Below, in pieces: positions 1 through 10,197 of a stretch of DNA of 64,000 nucleotides (position 1 is the stretch's first letter; every line of letters begins with the position of its first letter). The notes beneath the pieces were generated by a model. The model was given only the letters and a program-made list of their open reading frames with translations, was not told the DNA's origin and did no database searches. The position numbers and the translations under genes were made by a program. The stretch spans positions 620,001 through 684,000 of the forward strand of contig CAVYXV010000010.1 in assembly GCA_963772585.1 (NCBI GenBank). Reading direction: 5' to 3'. Source of the DNA: CAVVXN01 sp963772585 (lineage in GTDB: Bacteria; Planctomycetota; PLA2; JAEUHO01).

Positions 1-675
1 GATCGTCTTGCGGGAGACCAGGACGTCGAGGCTCTCATCGACGAGCTTCCGGAGCTCCACGCGCGCCGGTTCGCGCTCGGGAAGCTCCTGCAGCCGTCCG
101 AGCCGGCGGGTCGCCTCCTTGAACTGGGCGATGGTGTTCTTGTGGCTCTTCGCGAGCTCGGGGGGGAACGCGACCAGCTCGGGAAGGTTCATGAGCGACG
201 TCAGGCGGTTCCCGAAGAGGTGGGCGAGCTCGGCCGCCAAGGGGGCGAACACGCTGAGGATGTCTCTTCCCTCGTCCGGGAACCAGCGGTCCACGGCGTG
301 GAGCACCGCCTGCACGTCGTCCTGGGTCCGCGGCTCGGGAAGCCATGCGTGGGCGCCCCGGTAGAGGGCGAGGCGGCCGGTCTCGTGTTCATCTTCCCCG
401 ACAAAGGCCACGAGACGCGTCGCGGGAGCGCGACGGCCGAGGGAGTCGAAGAACTCCTCGTCGCCGGGGCCGAATCCGCCCAGGGAGGCGAAGACGAGGT
501 CCGTGGGCTTGCGCGCGAAGCCGTCGGTCGCGGCGAACGGCTCGTCGAACGCCTGGACCTTGAGGCCCCGCTGGCGGAAACCGCGAACCAGCAGGCGGCG
601 CAGATCCGTGGGGGCCATGACGAGCAGGGCGGTGCGGCGCGGGATGGCGGGTCGGGACGAGGAGGCACGGCTCAT
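1..675 (-). CDS. Sensor histidine kinase-like protein with degenerate receiver (3' end beyond window)
   Basis: The frame stays open from ATG at 675 to the window edge, giving 225 residues; the C-terminal catalytic part would lie outside the window. Residues about 14-135 have the pattern of a response-regulator receiver. The usual phospho-acceptor strand reads LVFASLGGFG, so the aspartate is missing. Residues 143-165 resemble a histidine-kinase dimerisation helix: H152 sits in AHLFGNRLTSL, which matches the H-x-x-x-N-x-L-T spacing of the H box. I infer a two-component sensor that reads another signal through a pseudo-receiver. It is divergent from the NtrC-type regulator at 824, so the two are likely partners. 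Without the ATPase domain the kinase call stays moderate. Confidence 0.6.
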   Translation of the reverse strand, partial: MSRASSSRPAIPRRTALLVMAPTDLRRLLVRGFRQRGLKVQAFDEPFAATDGFARKPTDLVFASLGGFGPGDEEFFDSLGRRAPATRLVAFVGEDEHETGRLALYRGAHAWLPEPRTQDDVQAVLHAVDRWFPDEGRDILSVFAPLAAELAHLFGNRLTSLMNLPELVAFPPELAKSHKNTIAQFKEATRRLGRLQELPEREPARVELRKLVDESLDVLVSRKTI

Positions 676-778
676 GGGATACCGGGACGGGGCCGGGGAG
701 GCACGCGGACCCCCTCCGACCCCATCTTCTCCCTCTGCAAGGACTCCCTCACCACGGCCGGATTCCGGCCCGTGGCCG

Positions 779-784
779 TACAAT
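779..784 (+). promoter_or_regulatory. Possible -10 box for the NtrC-type regulator
   Basis: TACAAT lies 40 bp before the proposed TTG start at 824, inside the divergent gap of about 150 bp. No convincing -35 element is visible 16-18 bp upstream, so this is a weak assignment. Confidence 0.25.
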
Positions 785-823
785 CCGAGCCCAACACTCC
801 CCCGTTCTAGCGAAAGACGTGCC

Positions 824-2179
<1,356 letters not shown>

Positions 2180-2316
2180 TCGCCGCCTCGCGCGCGCCCT
2201 CTTGGCGTGCCCGCACCGCCCCCGCCGGATTCCCGTGGGAAACCGCCCCGTCCGCTCCTCTCCCGCGCGCCGAGGTGGGGGCGCGCGGGGCCGATGTGGC
2301 GATCAATCGCCGCCCA

Positions 2317-3552
2317 TCAGATGGCCTCCGCCAGGGGGCCCGCCGCCACGAGGCGCGGGCCGGGGACGCGCCCATCTGGGGTGACACGCATCCATCCTCC
2401 CCGCACGAGTCGGGGCTCGACGTCCGCCAGGATCTGCTCCCGGGCCACCCGCGCCAGCGTCGCCAGCCGCACCAACCCCACCGGCCCCCCGCACGAGACG
2501 AGCGCCCGGAGGACGATCCGATCCTCGGGCCTGAGGCCGTGCTCGTCCACGCCCTGGCGCGCGAGCGCGGCCCGACCCACGTCGTCGTCGACGGCGGTCC
2601 GGCCTTCGGCCGCGACGTAGCTCTCGATCCGATCCACGAGGCGCAACAGCTCCCGCGGCGTCCCGCCGGCGGCCCGGGCGAGCCGCTCCGTGGCCTCCTC
2701 CGAGACCTCCAGGCCCTTCTTCTCGGCCTGAGCGTGCGCCAGCGCCGCGAGGGCCGCCTCCGTGTAGGTGTCCAGCCTCGCGTGCAGCCCGAACCGCGAA
2801 CGCAAGGCCTCCGACAGGCCGTGCCCCTCCGTCGTCGCCGCCACCAGCGTGAAGGCCGGAAGCGCCATCCGCACCGTCTTGTCGTGGAGTCCGTTGCGGA
2901 ACCGCAGTTCCACCCGCCGCTGGGCGAGCGCCTCGTAGAAGATCTCCCGCACGGCCGGGGGCACGGCGTGGATCTCGTCCACGAAGAGCACGTCGCCCTC
3001 CTCGAGAGAGGTCAAGGCGGAGAGAGCCGCCGGGACGTCCTGGAGCATGGGGCCCGTCTGCTCGACCATCCGCGCGCCCATCACCCGCGCGATCCCCCGG
3101 GCCAGCGTCGTCTTGCCCGTCCCCGGCGGGCCCTGGAAGAGGGTGTGGGGGAAGGGACGCCCCAGCGCACGCGCCCCCTGGACCTCGGTCTCGATCTGGC
3201 CGAGCACCGTCTCCATGCCGACGAGATCGCCGAACGCCTCGCGGAAAGGCGCCGGGTCGCCCTGCGGCTCGTCCTTCTTCCGGCGGCACGGGCACGGTCC
3301 CCGAGGCTTCGCCGGGGCCGCTGCCGTCTCGTCGTGCCACACGTCGTCCTGGACCGCGCCGTCGGCCGGGGCCTGCCCGGAGTCCTCGGCCTCCGCCGCG
3401 CGACACGACCCGTCGCAGGACGGGGCGTCCTCCTCCTCGGGGAGACCGGCATGGAAGACGAGCCCCCCGTCTCGCCGCACATCGATGAGGTGCCGATGTC
3501 TCTTCCACCACGATGGGTCCACGGTCGATGGCACGTCGTCGAGCGTCGCCAC
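2317..3552 (-). CDS. RuvB-like AAA+ helicase domain (probably C-terminal half of an HNH fusion)
   Basis: This reading frame encodes a RuvB-type Holliday junction motor. It has Walker A GPPGTGKTTLARG, Walker B DVLFVDEIHAV, sensor 1 VAATTEGHGL followed by SRFG, and a C-terminal winged helix with GGPVGLVRLATLA and a GRVPGPR end like the RuvB C-terminus. A cysteine pair (PCPC) precedes the AAA+ core. As a separate gene it could start at GTG 3552, but no ribosome site is spaced properly for that. The frame continues upstream to the G7 run at 3569-3575, where removing one G would join it to the HNH protein. I think it is the back half of one protein of about 817 residues. It is not the normal stand-alone RuvB, because of the long N-terminal extension. 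Confidence 0.7.
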   Translation of the reverse strand: MATLDDVPSTVDPSWWKRHRHLIDVRRDGGLVFHAGLPEEEDAPSCDGSCRAAEAEDSGQAPADGAVQDDVWHDETAAAPAKPRGPCPCRRKKDEPQGDPAPFREAFGDLVGMETVLGQIETEVQGARALGRPFPHTLFQGPPGTGKTTLARGIARVMGARMVEQTGPMLQDVPAALSALTSLEEGDVLFVDEIHAVPPAVREIFYEALAQRRVELRFRNGLHDKTVRMALPAFTLVAATTEGHGLSEALRSRFGLHARLDTYTEAALAALAHAQAEKKGLEVSEEATERLARAAGGTPRELLRLVDRIESYVAAEGRTAVDDDVGRAALARQGVDEHGLRPEDRIVLRALVSCGGPVGLVRLATLARVAREQILADVEPRLVRGGWMRVTPDGRVPGPRLVAAGPLAEAI

Positions 3553-3568
3553 CTTCCCTGGGCCCGTT

Positions 3569-4775
3569 CCCCCCCGGGTGGCGGCCCCACCGCGCCCAGG
3601 ATCTTCAGCCGTTCCTCCTCCGTCATGGTCCGACCCGGCCGGTGGACCGGGTTCCCGTCCCGGTCCTTGAACACCACCTGCCTCTGGGTGCCCCCCTCGA
3701 GGACCAAGAGGCCCTCGTGCACCATGCTGTGGCAGCGCTCGCAGAGCGTCAGCATCTGCCACATCCGCGTGCGCCCGCCGCGGCTCCGCCACTTGATGTG
3801 GTGCACGTGCAGGCGCCGCGTCGAGCCGCAGTTGCGGCACCGGTTCTTGTCGCGCTTGAGGACCCGGCGCCGCTTCGCCGGCGGCGTCCCGATGTCGTGC
3901 TCCCGCTCGTGGTCGTGCTCGCAGGCCGCCGCGTACTCGCCGTCGCACCGGGCGCACGCGTCGCGGTTTCGCTCGATCACCTCCGGGTCCGTCGAGCACG
4001 AGAGCGGCTCCACCTTCTCCCCGTCGTCCACCATCAACGGCTGGTCGCCGTCCTCCGGGGCGGGCGAGGAGATGTGGATCGTGTACTTCGAGCGGGGCTC
4101 GTAGCGGTACGGGCCGCCCTTCCCGTCCTTCGCCTTCCCCTCCGCGGTCAGGTCCAGGAAGAGGTCGATCGAGACGGCGACGAGCTCCCGCGTCGTCACC
4201 GGCGCCCCGTCGCGCTCGTCGGAGAGCTTCTTCTTGGCCTGCTCGATCATCTCCCGCTCGGCCGTGCTCCACTCGATCCGCTCCGGGTACCGCAGGGGGG
4301 ACAGGCCCTTGGCGTCTCCCTTCTCGCGCGGCGGCCCCCCCTTGGGAGACCGGCGGACGGTGGTTCGAAGCTCCGCAAGCCGCGTCGTCGTGGCCTCCCG
4401 CACCCAGGCCTCCTCGTGCTCGGGGGAGGCCACGGGGGCGACGAGCAGGACCCTCGTCCATCCGATCTCGTGCTCGCGGAAGGCCCGGTCGAGCCGGGGG
4501 AGGTCGCGGAGCTTTCGGGCGACGGCCAGGAGTTCGCGGGTGCGGCGGTCGGTGAGCGAGAAGTGGGCGCGGGCGTAGTCGAGGACGCTCCCGGCGCCGT
4601 AGCGCTCGTAGAGGCGCCGTTCCTGGACTTCCAGGAGGTAGAAGGCGGCGCCGCGCTGGCCGACGTCGCCCAGGCGCAGGAACTGGCCGAGGGAGTAGTG
4701 GACCTGGGTGCGTTCGAGCCCCTGGGTGAGGGGGAGGGCCTCGAGCATGCGACGGCCTTGGGAGAGGGTGCTCAT
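3569..4775 (-). CDS. HNH endonuclease domain protein (front half of a frameshifted fusion)
   Basis: Starts at ATG 4775. The first 250 residues are a helical region like those in front of many HNH nucleases. A classical HNH domain follows at about residues 310-370: RCRNCGSTRRLHVHHIKWRS, then LCERCHSMVHEG with the second zinc cysteine pair. HNH nucleases cut DNA with a beta-beta-alpha metal fold. In this frame the ORF runs on to 3081 over the RuvB-like sequence with no protein-like character, so the frame is wrong after the G7 run at 3569-3575. With G6 the chain reads through as PPPGGTGPGKVATLDD into the RuvB-like part. The feature is given to the run; a true stop is not seen. Confidence 0.7.
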
Positions 4776-5058
4776 CGGAGGCTCCACACGGGCCACGCAG
4801 CGGGGAGCACGCGGCGTTGGGATTCGTGACGTTTCCGTACGAACCATAGACGAACAGACCGACAGCCCGGAGCGGCTGGAAGATGGGGCTCTCGGGGAGT
4901 GGTGACCCGCCGCGGGCGAGGACGCCCCAACGGTCGTACGCGCGTTCCGCGCGTCGGCGCCTCGCGACGAACGGACTCCGCGGCGGCGGGCGACCCTCCC
5001 GCCGGGAGGAACGCCGGGCCCCGTGGCGGGAGGAGACCGGGAGACCCGGGGTGGGCGG

Positions 5059-5505
5059 TCAGGGCGGCGTCGGGCCCGCGGCCGCATCGCCCGCGGGGAA
5101 GATCTCCGCATCCGCGGGGCCGAAGAACGCCTCGCCCCACGCCACGCGGCCGTCCTCGCCCCGTTCGTAGGGCAGGAAGAAGCGGATGGCCTCGCCCGGG
5201 GCCTCGAGGTGGACGCAGATGGCGTCCCGGGGCTCTTCATCGCCCATGCGCTGCGCGCGGACCGGCATGCACAGGCCCGTGGCCTCGAATTGGCCCGAGT
5301 CGGCACCGCTTTGGAGCACCCGGCGGAGCGTCTCGATCACCGCCTCGGTATCCGTTCCGATCCCGGGGGGCGGAAGGTGGAGGTCGATGTCGCCCGCGCC
5401 GTCCAGCGATGCCGCGGAGGGCGGGCAGAAGCCGAGATCCTCCATCTGCTCCCTTGCGAAAGGGACCAGGGCGGCCAGGACGTCCTGAAGGCTCTCGCGG
5501 CTCAT
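5059..5505 (-). CDS. Small hypothetical protein
   Basis: A 148-residue soluble protein starting at ATG 5505. Its first helix (ESLQDVLAALVPFAREQMED) followed by LGFCPPSAASLD resembles a widespread family of short uncharacterised proteins whose N-terminus reads like FARxxLExxGxFxPFGxxLD. There is no signal peptide or membrane segment. The middle contains IDLHLPPPG and a strand-rich second half (AICVHLEAPGEAIRFFLPYE), so a small alpha/beta fold is likely. It lies between the secreted protein upstream (6914) and the HNH gene downstream, all on the same strand, but gaps of about 270-280 bp on each side argue against a tight operon. I do not know its function. Confidence 0.7.
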   Translation of the reverse strand: MSRESLQDVLAALVPFAREQMEDLGFCPPSAASLDGAGDIDLHLPPPGIGTDTEAVIETLRRVLQSGADSGQFEATGLCMPVRAQRMGDEEPRDAICVHLEAPGEAIRFFLPYERGEDGRVAWGEAFFGPADAEIFPAGDAAAGPTPP

Positions 5506-5777
5506 TCGCACTCCGGCTCGCGACTCTACCCCGGGTATCGCGATCCCTGGGCACGTCTTCGGAAGCTCCGCGGACCGGTCCGGGAGACGGTGCTCGCTCC
5601 CGTGGAGGGATGGGCCGAGGGGGCGCGCGCTCCTCGGGGCGTGGCCGCCTCGAAGATCGCGGGCACCCTCCCGCGGCCGGAGGGCCGGACAACAGCGCGA
5701 TACGCCGGCCAGCGAACCTGCACGCCCGGCGAAACGCGCGAGGGGGCAGCCCGGCGCGACGTCCCGGAGCCCGCGGG

Positions 5778-6914
5778 CTATCGGTCCGGGCGGCGGAGAC
5801 GCTCCACCTCGTGGCGCAACGCCTCGACCTCCTCGCGGAGCTTCTGGACCTCCGCCATGACGGCGCGAACGTGCTCCATCGCGTGCGCCTCCTGCATCGT
5901 TGCGTCCTCCCTCTCCTCGGTCTCTTCGTCCTCCTCCCCGTGGCCTGCCCGCTGGGCGTCGTCGCCGGGCTCTTCGCGCTCGCGCGCGGCGTCGCGAGCC
6001 TGGTAGAAGGCGGCGAGCTTGCGGCAGAGGACGGCCCGGTCGGGCATGTTCCATCCGGCGTAGAGGTCCCCGGCGGAGGCGAGGAGGTCGATCACGCGCT
6101 CCATCGTGAGGCCCTGCGCGGCCTCTGCGACCTCCGCGTCCGAAGCGCCCCGGATCTGCAGGCGGCCCACGCGGATCATCCGGTCCAGCAGCGCCACGGC
6201 CTCCTCGTGCCCGACGGCCGCGTGAGCGGTCCGTGCGAGCTCCAGCACCTTCACGCGCTTCTCGCGGGTATCGAGTCCGCCGACTGCGCCTTCGGTCGGG
6301 AGGTTCCAGTGCGCCGCGTACCAGTCGGCGAGGGCGCGGCACGCCGCGGCCCGCCGCTCGTAGCCGAGTTCGCCGTAGAGCCCGCCGGCCTTGCGGAGGA
6401 CCCCGACCAGGTCCCTCATGGGGAACGCGGCCGCCTCGCGTTCGACGACGTCGGGATGGCGGCCGGACTGCTGGAGCTCCGCCAGTTCGACGGCCCGTGC
6501 CAGCAGGTGGACGGCCTCCGCTCGTCCCGCCTTCTGGTGCGCGTCCCGGGCCCACCGCAGGATCTCCATCCTCCGTTCCCGGGCGTCCAGCGACGGTTCC
6601 TCGTGATCCACCGGACCCGCCGGCGCTTCGCGGGCCTCGTGCGCTTCGCGCCGTTCCCGTGCCTCGCGTCGCTCGGCACGAACCTGGTCGGCGACGCGGG
6701 CGAGCGCTTCGAGCTCCTCGTGCCTGCCGAGTTCCTTCAGCGCCGACATGCCCATCTCGAGCCGGTGGATCAACTGCTCGTAGGCCTCGTCGCTACGCGG
6801 GCGCCTTCCCGGCTCGCCCTCGTCGGCGCGCGCCGATGCGAGTGCAAGAAGCCCGACGATCAGGCCAAACGCGACAGAGGCACGTCGTACGGTGGGACGC
6901 AGATAGGCCCTCAT
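5778..6914 (-). CDS. Secreted helical/coiled-coil hypothetical protein
   Basis: A 378-residue protein starting at ATG 6914 with GGGGAGG as ribosome site. A signal peptide is clear: RRASVAFGLIVGLLALASARA, cleaved near residue 30. The mature chain is highly charged and helical. It has two similar repeat units around RRMEILRWARDAHQKAGR and KRVKVLELARTAHAAVGH, suggesting duplicated helical hairpins. The C-terminus is a leucine-zipper-like coiled coil (VQKLREEVEALRHEVERL). It is probably periplasmic and may be an oligomeric scaffold. No enzyme motif is visible. Confidence 0.8.
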   Translation of the reverse strand: MRAYLRPTVRRASVAFGLIVGLLALASARADEGEPGRRPRSDEAYEQLIHRLEMGMSALKELGRHEELEALARVADQVRAERREARERREAHEAREAPAGPVDHEEPSLDARERRMEILRWARDAHQKAGRAEAVHLLARAVELAELQQSGRHPDVVEREAAAFPMRDLVGVLRKAGGLYGELGYERRAAACRALADWYAAHWNLPTEGAVGGLDTREKRVKVLELARTAHAAVGHEEAVALLDRMIRVGRLQIRGASDAEVAEAAQGLTMERVIDLLASAGDLYAGWNMPDRAVLCRKLAAFYQARDAAREREEPGDDAQRAGHGEEDEETEEREDATMQEAHAMEHVRAVMAEVQKLREEVEALRHEVERLRRPDR

Positions 6915-7021
6915 GGCGGACCTCCCCAGGGTGTGGCCCCGCCGCGGCGGGGAGAATGGACAGGGTATGCTGCCGCGAGCGACCGCGTGATAGCCTGCGG
7001 CCATCGGGGGAGTTCCGACGC

Positions 7022-7321
7022 ATGCGCTGGCTCCTGGCCCTGTCCCTGGTCCCCGGCGTGGTTGCGGTCGTCCGGGAGGCGGCGAAGCCGTGGAAGGGGG
7101 CGAGGACCGGATCGCGGGGCGATCGGGCCGTCCCAGGGGGAGGCTGTGGGCGTCGCCGCACGCCCCGGACCCGCGATGGCGTGGACGGCCGGTTCGTTTC
7201 GCGGGGACTCCCCGACGGGGCATGGGACCCGACCCCGTCCGCCGGCCGGAACCGACCCGCGCTCGCGGCGCGGCCGGTGCCCGCCGGGAGCACGGGGGTC
7301 GCCTCGGAGGTGGAGCGGTGA
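7022..7321 (+). CDS. Possible small secreted or membrane protein
   Basis: A 99-codon ORF with GGGGGAG nine bases before ATG 7022 and a hydrophobic start (MRWLLALSLVPGVVAVV). Its stop overlaps the GTG of the acetyltransferase as GTGA, as in coupled genes. After about residue 25 the composition becomes arginine/glycine-rich without recognisable pattern. It may be a real small protein, a decayed one or chance. Confidence 0.3.
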   Translation: MRWLLALSLVPGVVAVVREAAKPWKGARTGSRGDRAVPGGGCGRRRTPRTRDGVDGRFVSRGLPDGAWDPTPSAGRNRPALAARPVPAGSTGVASEVER

Positions 7322-7857
7322 GCGGGCGCGAGGCCTTCGACGGCGTGCGGTTCGAGACGGCCCGCCTCGTGCTGCGCTCGCTTCGCGCGGACGACCGGGA
7401 CGCGATCTTCGAAGCGTTCACGCCGGTCGTGACGCGGTACATGACGCCGGCGTCGCCGTCGAAGCCGGCCGAGACGGAGGCGTTCCTCGCGCGGGCCGTC
7501 GCCCGCATGAAGGCGGGGCGCGATCTCTACGGCGCCATTCTCGCCCGCGACGACGAGCGATTCCTCGGCTGCGTGGGGGCCCATCGCCTGCCCGGGGACG
7601 ATCCCGACCTCGGCATCTGGGTCCGGGAAGACGCGTGGGGGAACGGGTACGGCCGGGAGGCCGTCGAGGGGATCCTCGCCTGGGCGAGCGCCCGGACGAT
7701 CGCTCCCGTCTTCGGCTATCCCGTGGACGAACGGAACGTCCCCAGCCGGCGGATCGCCACGTCGCTGGGCGGCTACCGCGTGGGGGATCCCTGGACCATC
7801 ACGACCCCCGACGGACGGACCCTTCGTGTGATCCTCTACGCGATCCCCCGGAAGTGA
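7318..7857 (+). CDS. GNAT-family N-acetyltransferase (RimJ/RimL-like)
   Basis: 179 residues. The start is GTG 7318, chosen because GGAGG lies seven bases upstream and the N-terminus then matches the family (FETARLVLRSLRADD). The central strand LGIWVREDAWGNGYGREAVE is the acetyl-CoA pyrophosphate-binding loop region of GNAT enzymes (G-x-G-Y-G-x-E-A). The C-terminal NVPSRRIATSLGGYRVG matches the N-x-x-S/A-x-R-x-x-x-x-x-G-F signature of the RimJ/RimL-type subgroup that acetylates protein N-termini or small amines. The substrate cannot be told. It may be coupled to the small ORF that ends at 7321. Confidence 0.85.
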   Translation: MSGREAFDGVRFETARLVLRSLRADDRDAIFEAFTPVVTRYMTPASPSKPAETEAFLARAVARMKAGRDLYGAILARDDERFLGCVGAHRLPGDDPDLGIWVREDAWGNGYGREAVEGILAWASARTIAPVFGYPVDERNVPSRRIATSLGGYRVGDPWTITTPDGRTLRVILYAIPRK

Positions 7858-7884
7858 CGTGGACGGGGAGGTCGTGGCCGCGCC

Positions 7885-7915
7885 GGACGACCGCTTCCGC
7901 AGCTTCGCGGCGTCC
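7885..7915. terminator. Hairpin between convergent genes
   Basis: GGACG and CCGC pair with GCGG and CGTCC around a short loop, with one bulged base. It lies between the converging acetyltransferase and the anchored regulatory-like-domain protein. There is no T tract, so the terminator role is inferred from position. Confidence 0.35.
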
Positions 7916-7964
7916 GACCGGTCCGCCCTACGCCGACGCGTCGGGCCTGGGGGGGTCGTCCCGG

Positions 7965-9929
7965 TCACTCGATCCGCACCGTCGTCGCGCCGGGCAGGGT
8001 GAACGTCACCGACGTGCCCCCGCTGTGCGCCGTGTAGGTTCCCGCGGGGAGCCCGTCCAGGATGGCCCGTCCCTCGCTCGCGTTCGAGATCGTCCTCATC
8101 CGCACGGCCCCCTTCTCCTCCCGTTGGATCCAGGTGTGCCCCTGGATGCCTTCCAGGGTCACCTCGTAGAGCGCCGGAAGGGGGATCGCCACGCGGTTCG
8201 CTCCCGCCGAGGCCGTCACCTCCTTGCGGGCGAGATCCTGGCCCCAGCCATGGCGATCCGCCATCTGCAGCAGGACGACGTACGGGCCGGGCTGGACCCC
8301 CGTGAACTGCAGGTGGCCGTGTTCGTCCGGCTTCTCCGTGCGGCGGTCGCCGCGCGACACGCGCTCCTCACCGCCGCTCATCAGGGTCGCCTGGACGCGC
8401 CCCACGTACGGTCCTCCCGCGAGGCCGGGGACGTCCACGTCGAGCGTGCCCGGTTCGGCGAACCGCAGGTCGAACGTCGGCGCGGCGCCCGGTGCGTACT
8501 CCACGGTCTTCGAACCGTAGGCGGGGTGGCTCACCGTGATCCACAGCTTCCCGCCCTCGGCGGTGCTCACGCCTCCCTCGTGGTGGAGCACCCATTTCTC
8601 GCCGCCCGGGCGGTCGATCACGACGCTGCCGCCGGAGCTGGCGCCGTGGTCGGACACGTATCCGGTGGTGACGTTCAGGGAGGTCAGCGGCTTCCTGTCC
8701 GGGCCCGTGACGCGGAGGATGGCGTACTCGTCCCGGGACAGCGGCGGCACGCGGATCTCCACGTCCACGGGCTCGTGGCCGACCTCGACCTCGGTCGTCG
8801 CCACGATGGCGCCGCGCCACGAGCGGGCGACCCCGAGGAGGTAGTGGCCCGGTGTGAGGTCGGTGAAGCGGAACGCCCCCGGGGCGGCCCCGAAGGGCCC
8901 TCCGCCGAACATCGACGTCTCCGTCGCCCCGTCCGGCGCCAGGAGCGCGGGGTCGGCCTTCCGGCCCTCGGGCACGCGCGCGAGGCGCACGCGCACCTCC
9001 GAGTTCTGATCGTCCTCGAAGACGACCCGTCCGCGGATGACGGGACGTCCCTCGAGGTCGAGCCGGACGGCCGGCGTGGGCACGCCGCTCTCGACGGTCA
9101 ACGAGACGCTCTGCGACTGGTACTCCTGGGAGTCCCCGGCCGTCGCCGTCACCTCGTAGGTTCCCGGCGCGACGTCGACGTCGGGGTGGTCCCGACTCCA
9201 CCCCTGGCCGGCCGTGGAGCTCCCGGACCTGAGCCGGATCATCGCGCGACCCGGCTGCGAGCCGTCCGGGAGGAACACGTCGAACCGGACCTCCGTCCTC
9301 GGCGACGCCACGAAGTCCACCGTCGATCCGGGCGTCGCGTTCCAGGACGCCTGGGAGCGGAACTTCCACCCCGGCCGTTCCGCGACCAGCCGGTGCTTCA
9401 CGTCGAGGAGCCCTTCCAGGCGATACCTGCCGTCGGCGCCCGTCCGGGTCTCGCTCTTCGCCTGCCGCCGCCAGCGCACGCTGTCGACGAAACGGTGTAC
9501 GACCGTGGTCAGGTCCTTCTCCTCGTCCCCGGCGTCCTTCCACGTCTGCGCCATCTCCTCCGGGGGCTCGGGCGTGGCCTGGATGCCGACGCCCGCCAGC
9601 GGTTCGCCCTGGTCCGTCTTGACGGTGCCCGTGATGACGCCGTCGCCCGTCGGGATCTCCAGCGGCGGCAGCGCTTCCACCGCCTCGCGCAGCGGCCCGA
9701 TCTCCTCGGCGAGCCGGCTGTTCAGGTGCGGTGCGGCCGGCGTCGTCTCCCGCGCGGCCGGCGCCGCCTCGGCGCGCGGGGGCGCGCGCCGCACCGCGGG
9801 GCGATCGAGCGTCGCGGGCTCGGCAACGGGGGCGGCGCCTCCGCCCCCGACCACGTACCCAGCGACGAACCCCGCCGCCACCAGCATGAGCCCCCCGATT
9901 CCCAGCACGAAACCCGACGCGTGGGTCAT
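7965..9929 (-). CDS. Membrane-anchored carboxypeptidase-regulatory-like domain protein
   Basis: A 654-residue protein starting at ATG 9929, preceded by GGGAGG. Residues 7-30 form one membrane anchor (VLGIGGLMLVAAGFVAGYVV), followed by an Ala/Pro-rich linker. The rest is a chain of beta-sandwich modules of the carboxypeptidase regulatory-like (transthyretin-fold) type: ITGTVKTDQGEPLAGVGIQA, then IRGRVVFEDD, each with a following GRYRLEGL- or FRFTDLTPGHY-like strand. It probably sits outside the cytoplasmic membrane. Such modules are common structural and adhesive parts in planctomycete-like genomes. No catalytic domain is visible. A relative is at 57740. Confidence 0.82.
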   Translation of the reverse strand: MTHASGFVLGIGGLMLVAAGFVAGYVVGGGGAAPVAEPATLDRPAVRRAPPRAEAAPAARETTPAAPHLNSRLAEEIGPLREAVEALPPLEIPTGDGVITGTVKTDQGEPLAGVGIQATPEPPEEMAQTWKDAGDEEKDLTTVVHRFVDSVRWRRQAKSETRTGADGRYRLEGLLDVKHRLVAERPGWKFRSQASWNATPGSTVDFVASPRTEVRFDVFLPDGSQPGRAMIRLRSGSSTAGQGWSRDHPDVDVAPGTYEVTATAGDSQEYQSQSVSLTVESGVPTPAVRLDLEGRPVIRGRVVFEDDQNSEVRVRLARVPEGRKADPALLAPDGATETSMFGGGPFGAAPGAFRFTDLTPGHYLLGVARSWRGAIVATTEVEVGHEPVDVEIRVPPLSRDEYAILRVTGPDRKPLTSLNVTTGYVSDHGASSGGSVVIDRPGGEKWVLHHEGGVSTAEGGKLWITVSHPAYGSKTVEYAPGAAPTFDLRFAEPGTLDVDVPGLAGGPYVGRVQATLMSGGEERVSRGDRRTEKPDEHGHLQFTGVQPGPYVVLLQMADRHGWGQDLARKEVTASAGANRVAIPLPALYEVTLEGIQGHTWIQREEKGAVRMRTISNASEGRAILDGLPAGTYTAHSGGTSVTFTLPGATTVRIE

Positions 9930-10197
9930 CGTCGCCTCCCGATTCCGGTCACCCCTCCAGCGTACGCATCTCCGTGCGCGCCCGCCAGCCATGCCGCGCT
10001 GCTCCTCGCACCGCGGTAGCGCGTGTCCTGGATCCGAGTGACCGTGATGGAGGGTCGATCGCCGCCGCGCGTGCGATCTCCCCGCCGACCGGGGACCCTC
10101 TGCGTTGGTCGGATCCGACGCCTGGGGAGGGCGAGACGGTGTGGATGGCGGTGGCGGGACGCAGCGACGACGACGGCGGCGTTGCCGGAGCCGCTCC

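Noticed and set aside
3569..3575. Programmed frameshifting at the G7 run
   Set aside because: No heptamer of the X-XXY-YYZ type with a downstream stimulatory structure was evident; a length change of the run explains it more simply.
4899..10019. A 1706-codon plus-strand ORF
   Set aside because: It is arginine/proline-rich and has no protein-like pattern. It is the shadow of several minus-strand genes with good motifs; high GC removes stop codons.
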